A stretch of DNA of 64,000 bases from contig NZ_JAUEMJ010000002.1 in assembly GCF_030403505.1 (NCBI RefSeq), positions 310,001 through 374,000 on the forward strand. The letters run 5' to 3'. Origin of the DNA: Glycomyces tritici. Its GTDB lineage: Bacteria; Actinomycetota; Actinomycetes; Mycobacteriales; Micromonosporaceae. Under the pieces are notes generated by a model that was given only the letters and a program-made list of their open reading frames with translations, had not been told where the DNA came from and did no database searches. This document shows, one piece after another, positions 51,341 to 59,839 of the stretch. Both the position numbers and the translations under genes were made by a program. Position 1 is the first letter of the stretch. Each line of letters starts with the position of its first letter.

Positions 51341-52117
51341 CTAGTGCAGATCGACGACGACGGCCGTGGCGTCGTCGTGCCGCTTGCCTTCCCACCGCTC
51401 AGGATCGGGGTCGGTGAGTTCGGCCCCGCGCACGGCGTCGATGAGCGCTTCGGGGCCGCGGTTGGTGGTCGCGAGGGTCATCAGATCGGCGTCGCGGTAG
51501 TCGTACCGGTTCGTCAAGCGTGTGATCCCGTTGGTGCACAGCAGGATGCGGCGCAGCTCAGCGATCGGCAGCCGGCCGGTGAAGGCGTGGTCGGCCGCTT
51601 CGGGCACCGCGCCGGCGAACCAGGCCCCGCCGGGCCGATTGCGGTACCGGGCGATGTACGCCTCGAGCCCGTCGGGGGTGTCCGGCGGTTCGGGGAGTTC
51701 GTCGACGCGGGTGTCGGTCTCGACGGCCACCCGGCCGGTCGTGTCCTCGAAGAGCACCGCGGCGTCACCGAGCACCAGCCATTCGAGGTCGTCGCGGACC
51801 AGGCGGGCCAGCGCCACGGTGGCTCCGGGCGACCGCGGGTGCGCCGTGTCGCACTCCGGGCCGTGGTCGGCGACCGTGGCGCTGACGGCCTCGCGCAGGA
51901 TCGCTGCGAGCGTGCCCGCGCCCTGGTCGAGACCGTCGCGGAGGTGGGCGCCGAGCCGGTCGACGATCCAGGCGACGCCGTGGCCGCACCCGACGTCAAC
52001 GCCCGCAGGCGGATTCGCGCCGTCGAGCACGAGAGCCCAGTCCGCGCCGGTCAAGGCCAGGTCCTGGTTCTCCGCTCCGGACCCGATGGCGGTGCCGTGC
52101 TTCGCTTCGAAGGTCAT
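51341..52117 (-). CDS. PP2C-like serine/threonine phosphatase
   Basis: It has 258 residues. The PP2C metal motifs appear as ENQDLAL near the start, VLDGA (Asp-Gly, near residue 31), GDAAVLF, and the C-terminal RHDDATAVVVDL (Asp-Asp). The family requires two Mn/Mg ions. It sits 39 bases downstream of the second ABC pair on the same strand and might be co-transcribed with it. Confidence 0.8.
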   Translation of the reverse strand: MTFEAKHGTAIGSGAENQDLALTGADWALVLDGANPPAGVDVGCGHGVAWIVDRLGAHLRDGLDQGAGTLAAILREAVSATVADHGPECDTAHPRSPGATVALARLVRDDLEWLVLGDAAVLFEDTTGRVAVETDTRVDELPEPPDTPDGLEAYIARYRNRPGGAWFAGAVPEAADHAFTGRLPIAELRRILLCTNGITRLTNRYDYRDADLMTLATTNRGPEALIDAVRGAELTDPDPERWEGKRHDDATAVVVDLH

Positions 52118-52156
52118 GCCGGACTCTGCCTGCTCAAGACGTGCCCCTTCACGATG

Positions 52157-54022
52157 TCAGGCACTCGTGCCGTGCCAGGTGTTCCAGAGGCGAGCATAGG
52201 TCCCGTTCGCTTGCAGGAGTGCATCGTGGCTGCCGAGTTCGGCGAGGACGCCGTCTTCGATGACGGCGATGCGGTCGGCGTCGTGCGCGGTGTGCAGGCG
52301 GTGGGCGATGCCGATCACGGTGCGGCCCTGCAGGACGGCTGCGAGCGCGCGCTCGGTGTCGCGGGCGGCGCGGGGGTCGAGCATCGCCGTGGCCTCGTCG
52401 AGGATCACGACGTCGGGGTCGGCGAGGATGATCCGCGCGAGGGCGATCTGCTGCGCGGCGGCCGGGTCGAGTGCCTTTGCGGTGCCGCCGAGTTCGGCGT
52501 CGAGGTCATCGGCCCACGCGGCGCCCACGGTCGTGAGCGCCTGGCGCAGTTCGGCATCGTCCGCGTCGGGCTTGGCGAGCGTGAGGTTGTCGCGGAGGGT
52601 CGCGGTGAAGACGTGGTGCTCCTGGGTCACGAGGGTGACGTGGCCGCGGCGCTCGCCCAGCGGGAGCGACGCGACGTCCACTCCCCCGATCTGGACCCGG
52701 CCCGAGGTGGGGGCGTCGATGCCCGAGACGAGTCGCGCGATGGTCGACTTGCCGGCACCGCTCGGGCCGACGACCGCGAGGCGCTCGCCCGCGGGGATCA
52801 CCAGGTCGACGCCGTGGAGCACTTCGGGGCCGGTCGGATAGGCGAAGTGGACCGAGCCGAGTGCCACCGTGCCGTCGGCCGGGACGGCCGCGGCGGTGGC
52901 CGCCTCCTCGGTCTCGATGGCGGCCACGCCTTCGACCCGGGCGAACGACGCGAAGCCGCGCTGGAGCCATTCGACCATCATGAGCAGGAAGTTCATCGGG
53001 GTCATGATCTGGCGCGAGAGCACCGCGCACGCGGCGACCTCGCCGAGGCTCACGGTGCCGTGGAAGTACATCGCGCCGCCGAGCACGAGCACGGCCGACG
53101 CGGGGAGCACATAGGAGCTTTCGAGGGTCAGGAAGTAGATGCTGCGCAGGTAGAGCGTGTACTTGTTGGCGGCCCAGTGCGCGGCGATCGTGTCGTCGCC
53201 GTGGGCGATGCGCTCGGCTTCGAGGCGGTGCAGCTCGGCGGTGCGGGCGCCGTCGGCGGTCGCGGCGAGGGCCTCGCCGGAGCGGGACTCGGCGCGGGCC
53301 TGCGTCAGGTACCCGGCGCGGGCGCGCTTGAGGTACCAGCGGGCGCCCACCGCGATGAGCGGGACGGCCAGGAGCATGCACAGGGCGAGGAGGGCGTTCA
53401 CCCAGACCATCGCTCCGATGTAGACGAGCGCCGTCAGGATGGCCACGGCCGCTTTCGGAAGCGCGTCGCGGATGAGGTTGCCCGACTGCGGGACGTCGAC
53501 GGAGGCGCGGGTCATGAGGTCGCCCGACCCGGCCTGCTCGGCGGTGTGCAGTGGCAGGCGCAGGCACTGCTCGACGAAGCGCTCGCGCAGGCGCGCCGAG
53601 AGGCGTTCGCCGACGCGGTTCGCGGTGAAGCTCGCGAGCCAGGTCAGCGCGACCGCGGCGGCGATGGCCGCGGCCATGCCGGCGGCGAGCAGGTCGATGT
53701 CGCCGATGCCCTCGCCGCGGGAGAGGGCGTCGATCATGCGGCCCATCAGGAGCGGCGCGGCGGTCGAGGCCCCCGCGGCGGCCACGCGCAGAGCGATGGC
53801 GACGCCGACACGGGTGCGCTCGGAGAGCAGCAGCGCGACGAAGGCCCGGCGGACCCGGTCGGGCTCGGCGACGGGCAGTTCGGTCGGGTCGGCTTCGAAG
53901 GTCCGGGGTTCGGCGCCTTGGTTTTTCGAGCCTGAGTGCTTCGAGTCTGAGTTGTCTGAGGCTGGGTGTTTGGAACCTGGGTGTGTCGAGCCTGGGTGTG
54001 TTGAGCGCCGTCCGGTGGTCAT
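52157..54022 (-). CDS. ABC exporter half with intact Walker motifs, degenerate signature (second pair)
   Basis: It has 621 residues. Closely similar to the 44704-46617 protein (for example VVILDEATAMLDPRAARDTE and AHRLHTAHDADRIAV). Walker A VGPSGAGKST is intact; the signature is replaced by DPAAAQQ. The N-terminus starts with short S-[TK]-H-P-G-type repeats (about residues 7-36) not seen in the paralogue. ATGA overlap with the upstream partner. Confidence 0.93.
   Translation of the reverse strand: MTTGRRSTHPGSTHPGSKHPASDNSDSKHSGSKNQGAEPRTFEADPTELPVAEPDRVRRAFVALLLSERTRVGVAIALRVAAAGASTAAPLLMGRMIDALSRGEGIGDIDLLAAGMAAAIAAAVALTWLASFTANRVGERLSARLRERFVEQCLRLPLHTAEQAGSGDLMTRASVDVPQSGNLIRDALPKAAVAILTALVYIGAMVWVNALLALCMLLAVPLIAVGARWYLKRARAGYLTQARAESRSGEALAATADGARTAELHRLEAERIAHGDDTIAAHWAANKYTLYLRSIYFLTLESSYVLPASAVLVLGGAMYFHGTVSLGEVAACAVLSRQIMTPMNFLLMMVEWLQRGFASFARVEGVAAIETEEAATAAAVPADGTVALGSVHFAYPTGPEVLHGVDLVIPAGERLAVVGPSGAGKSTIARLVSGIDAPTSGRVQIGGVDVASLPLGERRGHVTLVTQEHHVFTATLRDNLTLAKPDADDAELRQALTTVGAAWADDLDAELGGTAKALDPAAAQQIALARIILADPDVVILDEATAMLDPRAARDTERALAAVLQGRTVIGIAHRLHTAHDADRIAVIEDGVLAELGSHDALLQANGTYARLWNTWHGTSA
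53915..54004. repeat. 15-bp repeats at the ABC gene N-terminus
   Basis: Codes for about five imperfect copies of S-[TK]-H-[PS]-[GA] (STHPG STHPG SKHPA then SKHSG SKNQG). Tandem and in frame, hence likely variable between strains. Confidence 0.6.
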
Positions 54023-55707
54023 GAGAGCTCCCGGTTCACTAGGGCCCGGTAGTCGGGGCGGGACGCGGTGAGCTCGGCGTGGGTGCCGGTCGCGGCGACC
54101 TCGCCGTCCTGGACGAAGGCCACCCGGTCGGCGCGGCCGAGCCAGAGCGGGGAGGCGCTGACGACCGCAGTGGTGCGGCCGTGGCGGAACCCGGTGAGGC
54201 GCTCGGTGATGCGGGCTTCGGTGTGGGAGTCCACTGCGGAGGTCGGTTCGAGGAGGAGCAGGACCTCGGGGTCGGCCGCGAGGGCGCGGGCGAGGCGCAG
54301 CCGTTGGCGCTGGCCTCCCGAGAGGGTGCGGGCCTGGTCGTCCATCTCGGCGTCGAGCCCGCCGGGGAGGGCGTCCACCACATCGTCCGCGGCGGCCGTG
54401 GTGACGGCGGCCTTCGCGTCGCCGCCGACGACGGCGGCGAGGGTCCCGGCGAAGAGGTAGGCGTCGTGGTCGCCCGGGAGGATGCGGCGGCGAAGCTCGT
54501 CAGTGTCCATGCGCGCCACTGGGGTTCGGCCGAACACGGCCGCAGAGGGGGCGAGGCCCGCGAGGCGGTCGAAGATCGCGGCGGCGGCGTCGGTGTCGGC
54601 GGTCGCGACGGCGGTCAGCCCCGGGGCGAGGGTGAGCCCGGATTCGGGGTCGTGGAGTTCGGCGCCGCTCTCGGGCCCCCGCAAGGGGTCCCGCGGCGCT
54701 TCGCGTTCGGGGAGGGCGAGGAGTTCGCAGACCTTCGCGCAGGCGACCTCGCCCTGGATGATGGTCATGGCGGTGCCCATGAGCCAGCGCACCGGCATGA
54801 GCAGCGCGGCGGTGTACCCGAATGCGGCGACCATCTGGCCGACGGTGATCTCGTCGGCGGCCACGAGGCGGGCGGCGATCCAGACGACCGCGCCGAGCAG
54901 GATCGCCGGTGCGCCTTCGGAGATCGCGTCGATCCAGGCGCCCGGGGCGGCGAGGCCGAAGCCGGACCGCTTGAGGCGCTGGGAGTCGCGGCGGTAGGCG
55001 GCGTTGAAGCGGTCCTCGCCGCCGACGCCGCGCAGCACGCGCAGGCCCGAGACGATGTCGGCGGCGCGTTCGGTGACGGCGCCGACGTCGCGGCGGTAGG
55101 TGCCGTACCGGGACTGGAGGCGGCGGAGCATCGGGCCGGTGAGCGCGGCGACGGCGATGACGCCGGTGAAGACGGTGAGGCCGAGGGCCGCGGACATGCC
55201 GAAGAGCAGCACGGCGACCGCGACGATGCCGGTGACGCAGCCGACGGTGGGCGCGAGCGATTCGATGGCGCGGCCGATCGAGACGACGTCGGTGACGCCG
55301 ACGCTGACGACCGAGCCGGTGGTGGTCTGGCGGCGCAGGCGCGAGCCGAGGCGGGCGGTCTTGCGGGTGGCGAGCTGGAGGACCCGGTACTGGGCGTCGT
55401 GCCGCCACCAGACGGTCAGGCGGTGGTGGAGCACGATGCTCACGGCCGCAACGGATCCGGCGAGAGTGAGCGCTCCGGCCCAGGCGAGGAGGGCGCCCCA
55501 GTCGCGGCCGCGGATGCCGTCGTCCACTGCGCCGGTGAGGAAGATCGGCATGACGGGGACGAGGCCGAGGGAGAAGACCGCCGAGACGAGGACGGCCGCG
55601 GCGAGGCCTCTGCGGCGGGTGGCGAGCCAGGTGAAGAGCCGCCAGGAGGTGGTGGGCGGTTCGCCGGGGTCGTCTACGGGGAGTTCGGGTGCGCGGAGGA
55701 GTGACAC
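54019..55707 (-). CDS. ABC exporter half with degenerate ATPase but intact signature (second pair)
   Basis: About 562 residues, a paralogue of the 46614-48368 protein. Walker A region AVATADTDAA lacks the P-loop; Walker B is VLLLLEPTSAVD (Asp to Leu); H-loop histidine replaced in SASPLWL; the signature LSGGQRQRLRLARA is intact. The same residue losses as in the first pair, so the asymmetry is conserved. GTG 55707 is preferred by alignment with the paralogue. Confidence 0.9.
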   Translation of the reverse strand: MSLLRAPELPVDDPGEPPTTSWRLFTWLATRRRGLAAAVLVSAVFSLGLVPVMPIFLTGAVDDGIRGRDWGALLAWAGALTLAGSVAAVSIVLHHRLTVWWRHDAQYRVLQLATRKTARLGSRLRRQTTTGSVVSVGVTDVVSIGRAIESLAPTVGCVTGIVAVAVLLFGMSAALGLTVFTGVIAVAALTGPMLRRLQSRYGTYRRDVGAVTERAADIVSGLRVLRGVGGEDRFNAAYRRDSQRLKRSGFGLAAPGAWIDAISEGAPAILLGAVVWIAARLVAADEITVGQMVAAFGYTAALLMPVRWLMGTAMTIIQGEVACAKVCELLALPEREAPRDPLRGPESGAELHDPESGLTLAPGLTAVATADTDAAAAIFDRLAGLAPSAAVFGRTPVARMDTDELRRRILPGDHDAYLFAGTLAAVVGGDAKAAVTTAAADDVVDALPGGLDAEMDDQARTLSGGQRQRLRLARALAADPEVLLLLEPTSAVDSHTEARITERLTGFRHGRTTAVVSASPLWLGRADRVAFVQDGEVAATGTHAELTASRPDYRALVNRELS

Positions 55708-55756
55708 AGGGCCAACGTAGCCACGCGCCGATCCGGTTGGCAAACGCTTAACAAGT

Positions 55757-56881
55757 TCAGTTCCCGGTGAGGCGCCCCAGCCAGCTCGAGCCGTTGCCCG
55801 AGGACTGCTGCTCGCGGCGGTCGCCGACGAACTCGACCACGATGTCCACCAGTTGCTCCGGGCTGTTCGTGGCGGTGATCGCGCGCGGGTGGAGGGCGGT
55901 GTGCGCGCCGGGGTGGTCGGAGTAGTACACGGCGGGCGTGGGGATGCCCGCGGCGACCATGCGGTCGAGAAGGCGCGTCCCGGCGGTGTCGCCCTCCGGC
56001 TCGGCTTCGCGACGCATGTCGGTGATGACGAGGTCGTACGAGCGCTTCGCCAAGGCGCGCATGGCTTCGTCAGTGGAGACGACGGGGTCCACAGTGATCC
56101 CGGCGGTGCGGAAGAGCCGGATCAGCGGCTCGTTCCACTCCTGGTTGTCGTCGGCCCACAGGATCGCGCCGCCTTGCAGGTCGCCGGCGGCGAGCGCGAG
56201 CTTCGTCGCGGCGCGCAGACTGCGGTTGTCCGGTTGGGCGGCCGGGTACGCGGGCGGCTGCTGGTATGCCGCAGGCAGTGGCTGGGCCCAGTAGGGGGCG
56301 TTCTGGCCCGGCGCGTAGTAGGCGCTGCCGTTGCCGGGCGGGACCGCGATCACCGGGTAGGTGGGCGGGATGTTGGGGATCTGCTGATTCGGGGCGGTCA
56401 CCGTGGCGTGCGGATCGGGATCGGTCTGCACGGTGTCGGCGGGCGCGTCGGCCGGCGGGGTGGCGAGGAGGTCCGGCTTGGCTTCGGCGGGCGGCTCGGT
56501 GTGCACGGGCTCGTCGGCGTCGGCCGGTTCGTACTCCTCGTCGGCGGGCTCCTTGGCCGACGGGGACAGCGGCGGGTCGGTGCCGATCCCGTAGACCACG
56601 CCGTTCCCCGGGCGGACCTGCTGGGTCGGCAGGGGGTAGAGCGCGGCCCAGTCCGGTTCGACCGGCGGCGGCTGGAGCTGCTGCGCCGGGCCGCGGACGG
56701 CGGCCTGCTCGATGGCCTGCTGAGCGAGTTCCACAGTGACCCAAGGGGTCTCGACCTTGGTCATGCGCGGGGCCTGGGCGGTGAAGACCCGTTTGGCGAT
56801 GGCCAGCGCGATGAAGCCGAACGCGACCCACAGGAAGGCCGGGAGCACCTTGATCAGTTCGATCCAGATGGCTTCGCTCAT
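55757..56881 (-). CDS. Membrane-tethered protein with receiver-like domain
   Basis: About 374 residues: one transmembrane helix (about 9-30), a long Pro/Ala/Glu-rich linker (about 45-235) and a C-terminal receiver-like domain. The acid pair is Asp244-Asp245 in WADDN, the phosphoacceptor position is Asp288 in LVITDM and a Ser follows at 321; the usual strand-5 lysine is absent (ITATNS). ATG 56881 is fixed by GGAG 6 bases upstream. A membrane-bound receiver without a kinase domain is unusual. The next gene on the same strand, whose gene product is unrelated, ends 38 bases away across the 56950 region. Confidence 0.75.
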   Translation of the reverse strand: MSEAIWIELIKVLPAFLWVAFGFIALAIAKRVFTAQAPRMTKVETPWVTVELAQQAIEQAAVRGPAQQLQPPPVEPDWAALYPLPTQQVRPGNGVVYGIGTDPPLSPSAKEPADEEYEPADADEPVHTEPPAEAKPDLLATPPADAPADTVQTDPDPHATVTAPNQQIPNIPPTYPVIAVPPGNGSAYYAPGQNAPYWAQPLPAAYQQPPAYPAAQPDNRSLRAATKLALAAGDLQGGAILWADDNQEWNEPLIRLFRTAGITVDPVVSTDEAMRALAKRSYDLVITDMRREAEPEGDTAGTRLLDRMVAAGIPTPAVYYSDHPGAHTALHPRAITATNSPEQLVDIVVEFVGDRREQQSSGNGSSWLGRLTGN

Positions 56882-56963
56882 CATGGGCTCCAAAGAAGGG
56901 GTACCGGGGCCGGGCATCTCTACCTTAAACGGCCGACACCTCAGCCCCGGTACCGCAGGCGCC

Positions 56964-57767
56964 TCAACGGGTGAGGGCCTTGAAGAGCGCGATCCAGGCG
57001 TCCGGAGGGACGTGGCCGACGACTTGGTCGCGCGCGATGCCGGCTTCGGCGCAGGCCTGGTGCGCCACGCGTCTGGGGACGACGCGGCACAGGGACGCGG
57101 CGAGGGCGCCGCCGACGCCGGTGAAGCCGAGGTCCACGAGGTCGCGGTAGTCGGGCATGTCGCGGGGCCGGAGCAGGGGCTCGGGGCGGCGGCGGAGGTG
57201 GATCACGGCGGCGTCGACCTGCGGCACGGGCCGGAATTCGCGGCGGTCGATGCGCATGCCGATCGCGAACGCGAACTCGGGCCAGTGCTCGACGGTGAGG
57301 CGGCTCCAGCGGCCGTAGTCGCCGGTGTGCTTGCGGGCGAACTCGAGTTGCGTGACCAACGCGGCCGAGGTGAGGGTGCGGGCCCGGAGGCACCACCGGA
57401 CGATGTCGGTGGTGATCCCGAAGGGCGCGTTGGCGACCACGCTGAAGGGTTCGCGCGGGGGCGTGACGTCGCGGAAGTCGGCCTCGTGGCAGCGGAAGTG
57501 CCCGTGGTGGCCGAGCCTTGAGCGCAGGCGTTCGACGAAGTGGCCGTCCTTCTCGTAGGCGGTGACGCGGCGGGCGCGGTCGAGCAGCGCCCTTGTGACC
57601 ATGCCGTCGCCGGGGCCGACCTCGATCACGTGGTCGTCGGGGCAAAGGCCGGCGGTGTCGACGAAGGCGCGCGCGGTGTGCGCGTCGCGCAGGAAGTTCT
57701 GGGACAGTGCTTTGCGGTTGGAGAGGTTCCGTTGCTCTCGGGCACGCGGGAATTGGCTGCGGGACAT
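56964..57767 (-). CDS. 23S rRNA adenine-N6 methyltransferase (Erm type)
   Basis: It has 267 residues. SQNFLRD (residues 22-28), SAM-binding VIEVGPGDGMVT (about 47-58) and VANAPFGITTDIVRW with NAPF at 113-116 are typical of Erm rather than KsgA (which has NLPY). It would methylate A2058 and give resistance to macrolides, lincosamides and streptogramin B. ATG 57767 with GGAG 8 bases upstream. A candidate leader peptide and paired hairpins lie between this gene and the upstream symporter, as in inducible erm genes. Confidence 0.92.
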   Translation of the reverse strand: MSRSQFPRAREQRNLSNRKALSQNFLRDAHTARAFVDTAGLCPDDHVIEVGPGDGMVTRALLDRARRVTAYEKDGHFVERLRSRLGHHGHFRCHEADFRDVTPPREPFSVVANAPFGITTDIVRWCLRARTLTSAALVTQLEFARKHTGDYGRWSRLTVEHWPEFAFAIGMRIDRREFRPVPQVDAAVIHLRRRPEPLLRPRDMPDYRDLVDLGFTGVGGALAASLCRVVPRRVAHQACAEAGIARDQVVGHVPPDAWIALFKALTR

Positions 57768-57810
57768 GGGAAGTGCTCCATGGGACGAGTCGAATCAGGA
57801 CGATCGATTC

Positions 57811-57881
57811 GCCTAGGCCCGCGCAGGGCGCAGCCGCTGGAGGACAGCGGTCGAGTTGCAGCGCTTGCGGTGGCCTAGGCC
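57811..57881 (-). promoter_or_regulatory. Candidate attenuator: two GCCTAGGC segments before erm
   Basis: GGCCTAGGCC at 57872-57881 overlaps the leader stop; GCCTAGGC at 57811-57818 lies about 53 bases closer to erm. Each can form a local structure, and they can also pair with each other over about 9 bases, so two alternative RNA folds are possible. Typical of ribosome-stalling attenuators. Confidence 0.45.
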
Positions 57882-57949
57882 GCCGCGCGCAGCCGAATGA
57901 AGCTCGGGCAGCACGCGAACGCCGCGAACTGCCCTGGTGACCCGTACAT
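57875..57949 (-). CDS. Candidate leader peptide of the erm gene
   Basis: A 24-residue ORF beginning 11 bases after the symporter stop: MYGSPGQFAAF then ACCPSFIRLRAAA. It contains Arg-Leu-Arg, the +X+ motif known from leader peptides such as ErmDL at which macrolide-bound ribosomes stall. Its stop lies within GGCCTAGGCC. A plausible, untested inducible leader. Confidence 0.5.
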   Translation of the reverse strand: MYGSPGQFAAFACCPSFIRLRAAA

Positions 57950-57959
57950 GCCCGCGAGG

Positions 57960-59489
57960 CTATCCGGTTTCGTCCGGAGCGTCCACCCGGTTCCCGCGCC
58001 GCGCGCGCGGGATCGCGCCGGTGTCGCCGGAGGAGTAGCGGCCGGGCACGTGGAGGCGCAGGACGGCCTCGCTGGCCCAGTCGGGGACCGAGCCGGGCCG
58101 GGACGCGGCGATCATGACGGTGAACGCGAGCGGGACCGTCCACAGTGCGGGTTGTGCGAGGAGGACCGACACGATGCCGGGCTCCAAGTCGAGGACCACC
58201 GAGGCGAGCGCCGCGCCGGTGGAGGTGCCCGCGCCGACGAGCAGGCCCGCCGTCGCGCCGGTCGCGGTGAGGCCGCGCCACCAGATGCCGAGGGTGAGCA
58301 GCGGGCAGAACGTGGAGGCGGCCACTGCGAAGGCCCACCCCACGAGCACGTTGATGTCCACGTCGGCCGCCGGGAGCGAGAGTGCGACGGCGAGGGCCGT
58401 GCCGACGACGACGCCCAGGCGCAGCCGCGAGAGCGAGCCGCCGAACAGGTCGTGCGAGAGGCCCCCGGCCAGCGCGAGGAGCAGCCCGGAGGAGGTGGAG
58501 AGGAAGGCGGCGAACGCGCCGGCGGCGACCAGGGCCGTGAGGACCGCGCCCGCCGTGCCGGGGACGATCGCGCTGGGGACGAGGAGCGGGACGACGTCGG
58601 TCTCCTCGGGGTCGGGCGTGGTGACGCGGCCGAGGAGCCCGTAAACGATCGGCCACAGGTAGAAGAGGCTGAGCAGGACGATCACGGAGACGGCGACACG
58701 GCGCGCCGCGCGGGCGCCGGCGACGGTGTGGAAGCGCATCACGACGTGCGGGAGCCCCATGGCGCCCAAGGTGGTCGCGACCAGGACCGAGATGGTGGCC
58801 AGGAGCGGGTGCCCGGAGCCGTCGAGGTCCAGGAGCGGGCGGGACCAGTCCGCGTCGGCGCTCGGGTCGAGGGCCGCTTCGCGCCGCTCGGGCCCGGCGA
58901 GGGCGATGAGGAAGACCGCGGGGCCGGCGATGAACGCGAGCTTCACCAGGTAGTGGAAGGCCTGCACGTACGTCGCCGAGCGCATCCCGCCGACGGCGAT
59001 CGTGGAGGAGACCACGAGCCCGGCGCCGACCACGCCGATCCAGTAGGGGATGCCGGAGACGAGTTCGAGCACGACGCCGGCCGCTTTGAACTGCGGCAGC
59101 AGGTAGAGCAGCATGATGACGAGCACGACGAGGCCGCACATGCGCCGGATGCGCGGCGAGCCCAGGCGGTACTCGGCGAAGTCGGGCACGGTGTAGGCGC
59201 CGCTGCGGCGCATCGGCCCGGCCGCGAGGGCGGCGACGAGCACGTACCCGGCGGTGAAGCCCACGGCGTACCACATCGCGCCCACGCCGTTCTTGACGAT
59301 GAGCCCGGCCAGGCCCAGTACCGAGGCGGCGGAGACGTACTCGCCCGCGATGGCGAGGGCGTTCCAGCCGGGCACGATGCTGCGGGAGGCCACCAGGAAG
59401 TCCGGTGTGGAGCGTGCGGCGCGCACGCCCCAGACGCCGATGACGACGCTGGAGGCGAGCACCAGGCTGATGGCGGCCAGGCCGAGCAT
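57960..59489 (-). CDS. Sodium:solute symporter (acetate-like)
   Basis: It has 509 residues with 12-13 helices. Solute:sodium symporter hallmarks: AIAGEYVSAASVLGLAGLIV (Na-site helix), GAMGLPHVVMRFHTV and the late LSHDLFG. Similar to cation/acetate symporters (ActP) but more diverged. ATG 59489 overlaps by one base with the previous stop (TGATG). Operon: kinase, LytTR regulator, small membrane protein, symporter. Confidence 0.9.
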   Translation of the reverse strand: MLGLAAISLVLASSVVIGVWGVRAARSTPDFLVASRSIVPGWNALAIAGEYVSAASVLGLAGLIVKNGVGAMWYAVGFTAGYVLVAALAAGPMRRSGAYTVPDFAEYRLGSPRIRRMCGLVVLVIMLLYLLPQFKAAGVVLELVSGIPYWIGVVGAGLVVSSTIAVGGMRSATYVQAFHYLVKLAFIAGPAVFLIALAGPERREAALDPSADADWSRPLLDLDGSGHPLLATISVLVATTLGAMGLPHVVMRFHTVAGARAARRVAVSVIVLLSLFYLWPIVYGLLGRVTTPDPEETDVVPLLVPSAIVPGTAGAVLTALVAAGAFAAFLSTSSGLLLALAGGLSHDLFGGSLSRLRLGVVVGTALAVALSLPAADVDINVLVGWAFAVAASTFCPLLTLGIWWRGLTATGATAGLLVGAGTSTGAALASVVLDLEPGIVSVLLAQPALWTVPLAFTVMIAASRPGSVPDWASEAVLRLHVPGRYSSGDTGAIPRARRGNRVDAPDETG

Positions 59490-59839
59490 CAGTCGTCCTC
59501 GCAGTACTCGGCCTCGATGCGCTCGGCCCGGCGCACGTGGACCGCGGCCAGGAGCAGCAGGACCGGGTAGGGCGCGAAGAAGAGCACGGCCCAGCCGAGG
59601 CGGCCGGGGGTGAGCGCCGCGGCGGTGAGCAGGGCGGCGAGGGCGAACAACAGGAGGGTCGCGGTGCGGACGGCGAGGCGGCGCTGGCGGCGGAGGGCGC
59701 GTTCGGCGTCGTCGAGGTCGATCGCGCTGCGGCCCACCTGCGGGTGACCGGTGAGGCGGCTGAGGCGGCGCGTGGCGTCGGACCGGCGGCGGAGGGCGAG
59801 CCGGGTCTGGGGGCTGGTGACGCGTACGCGCTGGTTCAC
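59489..59839 (-). CDS. Small membrane partner of the symporter
   Basis: About 116 residues: a basic cytosolic N-terminus (NQRVRVTSPQTRLALRRRSD), two helices (about 60-95) and a charged tail (VRRAERIEAEYCEDD). It resembles in position and layout the DUF485 partners of acetate symporters but is not obviously homologous. GTG 59839 overlaps the regulator stop (GTGA). Confidence 0.75.
   Translation of the reverse strand: MNQRVRVTSPQTRLALRRRSDATRRLSRLTGHPQVGRSAIDLDDAERALRRQRRLAVRTATLLLFALAALLTAAALTPGRLGWAVLFFAPYPVLLLLAAVHVRRAERIEAEYCEDD

Noticed and set aside
57768..57960. WhiB7-type promoter before erm
   Set aside because: No AT-rich stretch next to a -35 was found; induction by a leader peptide seems more likely.
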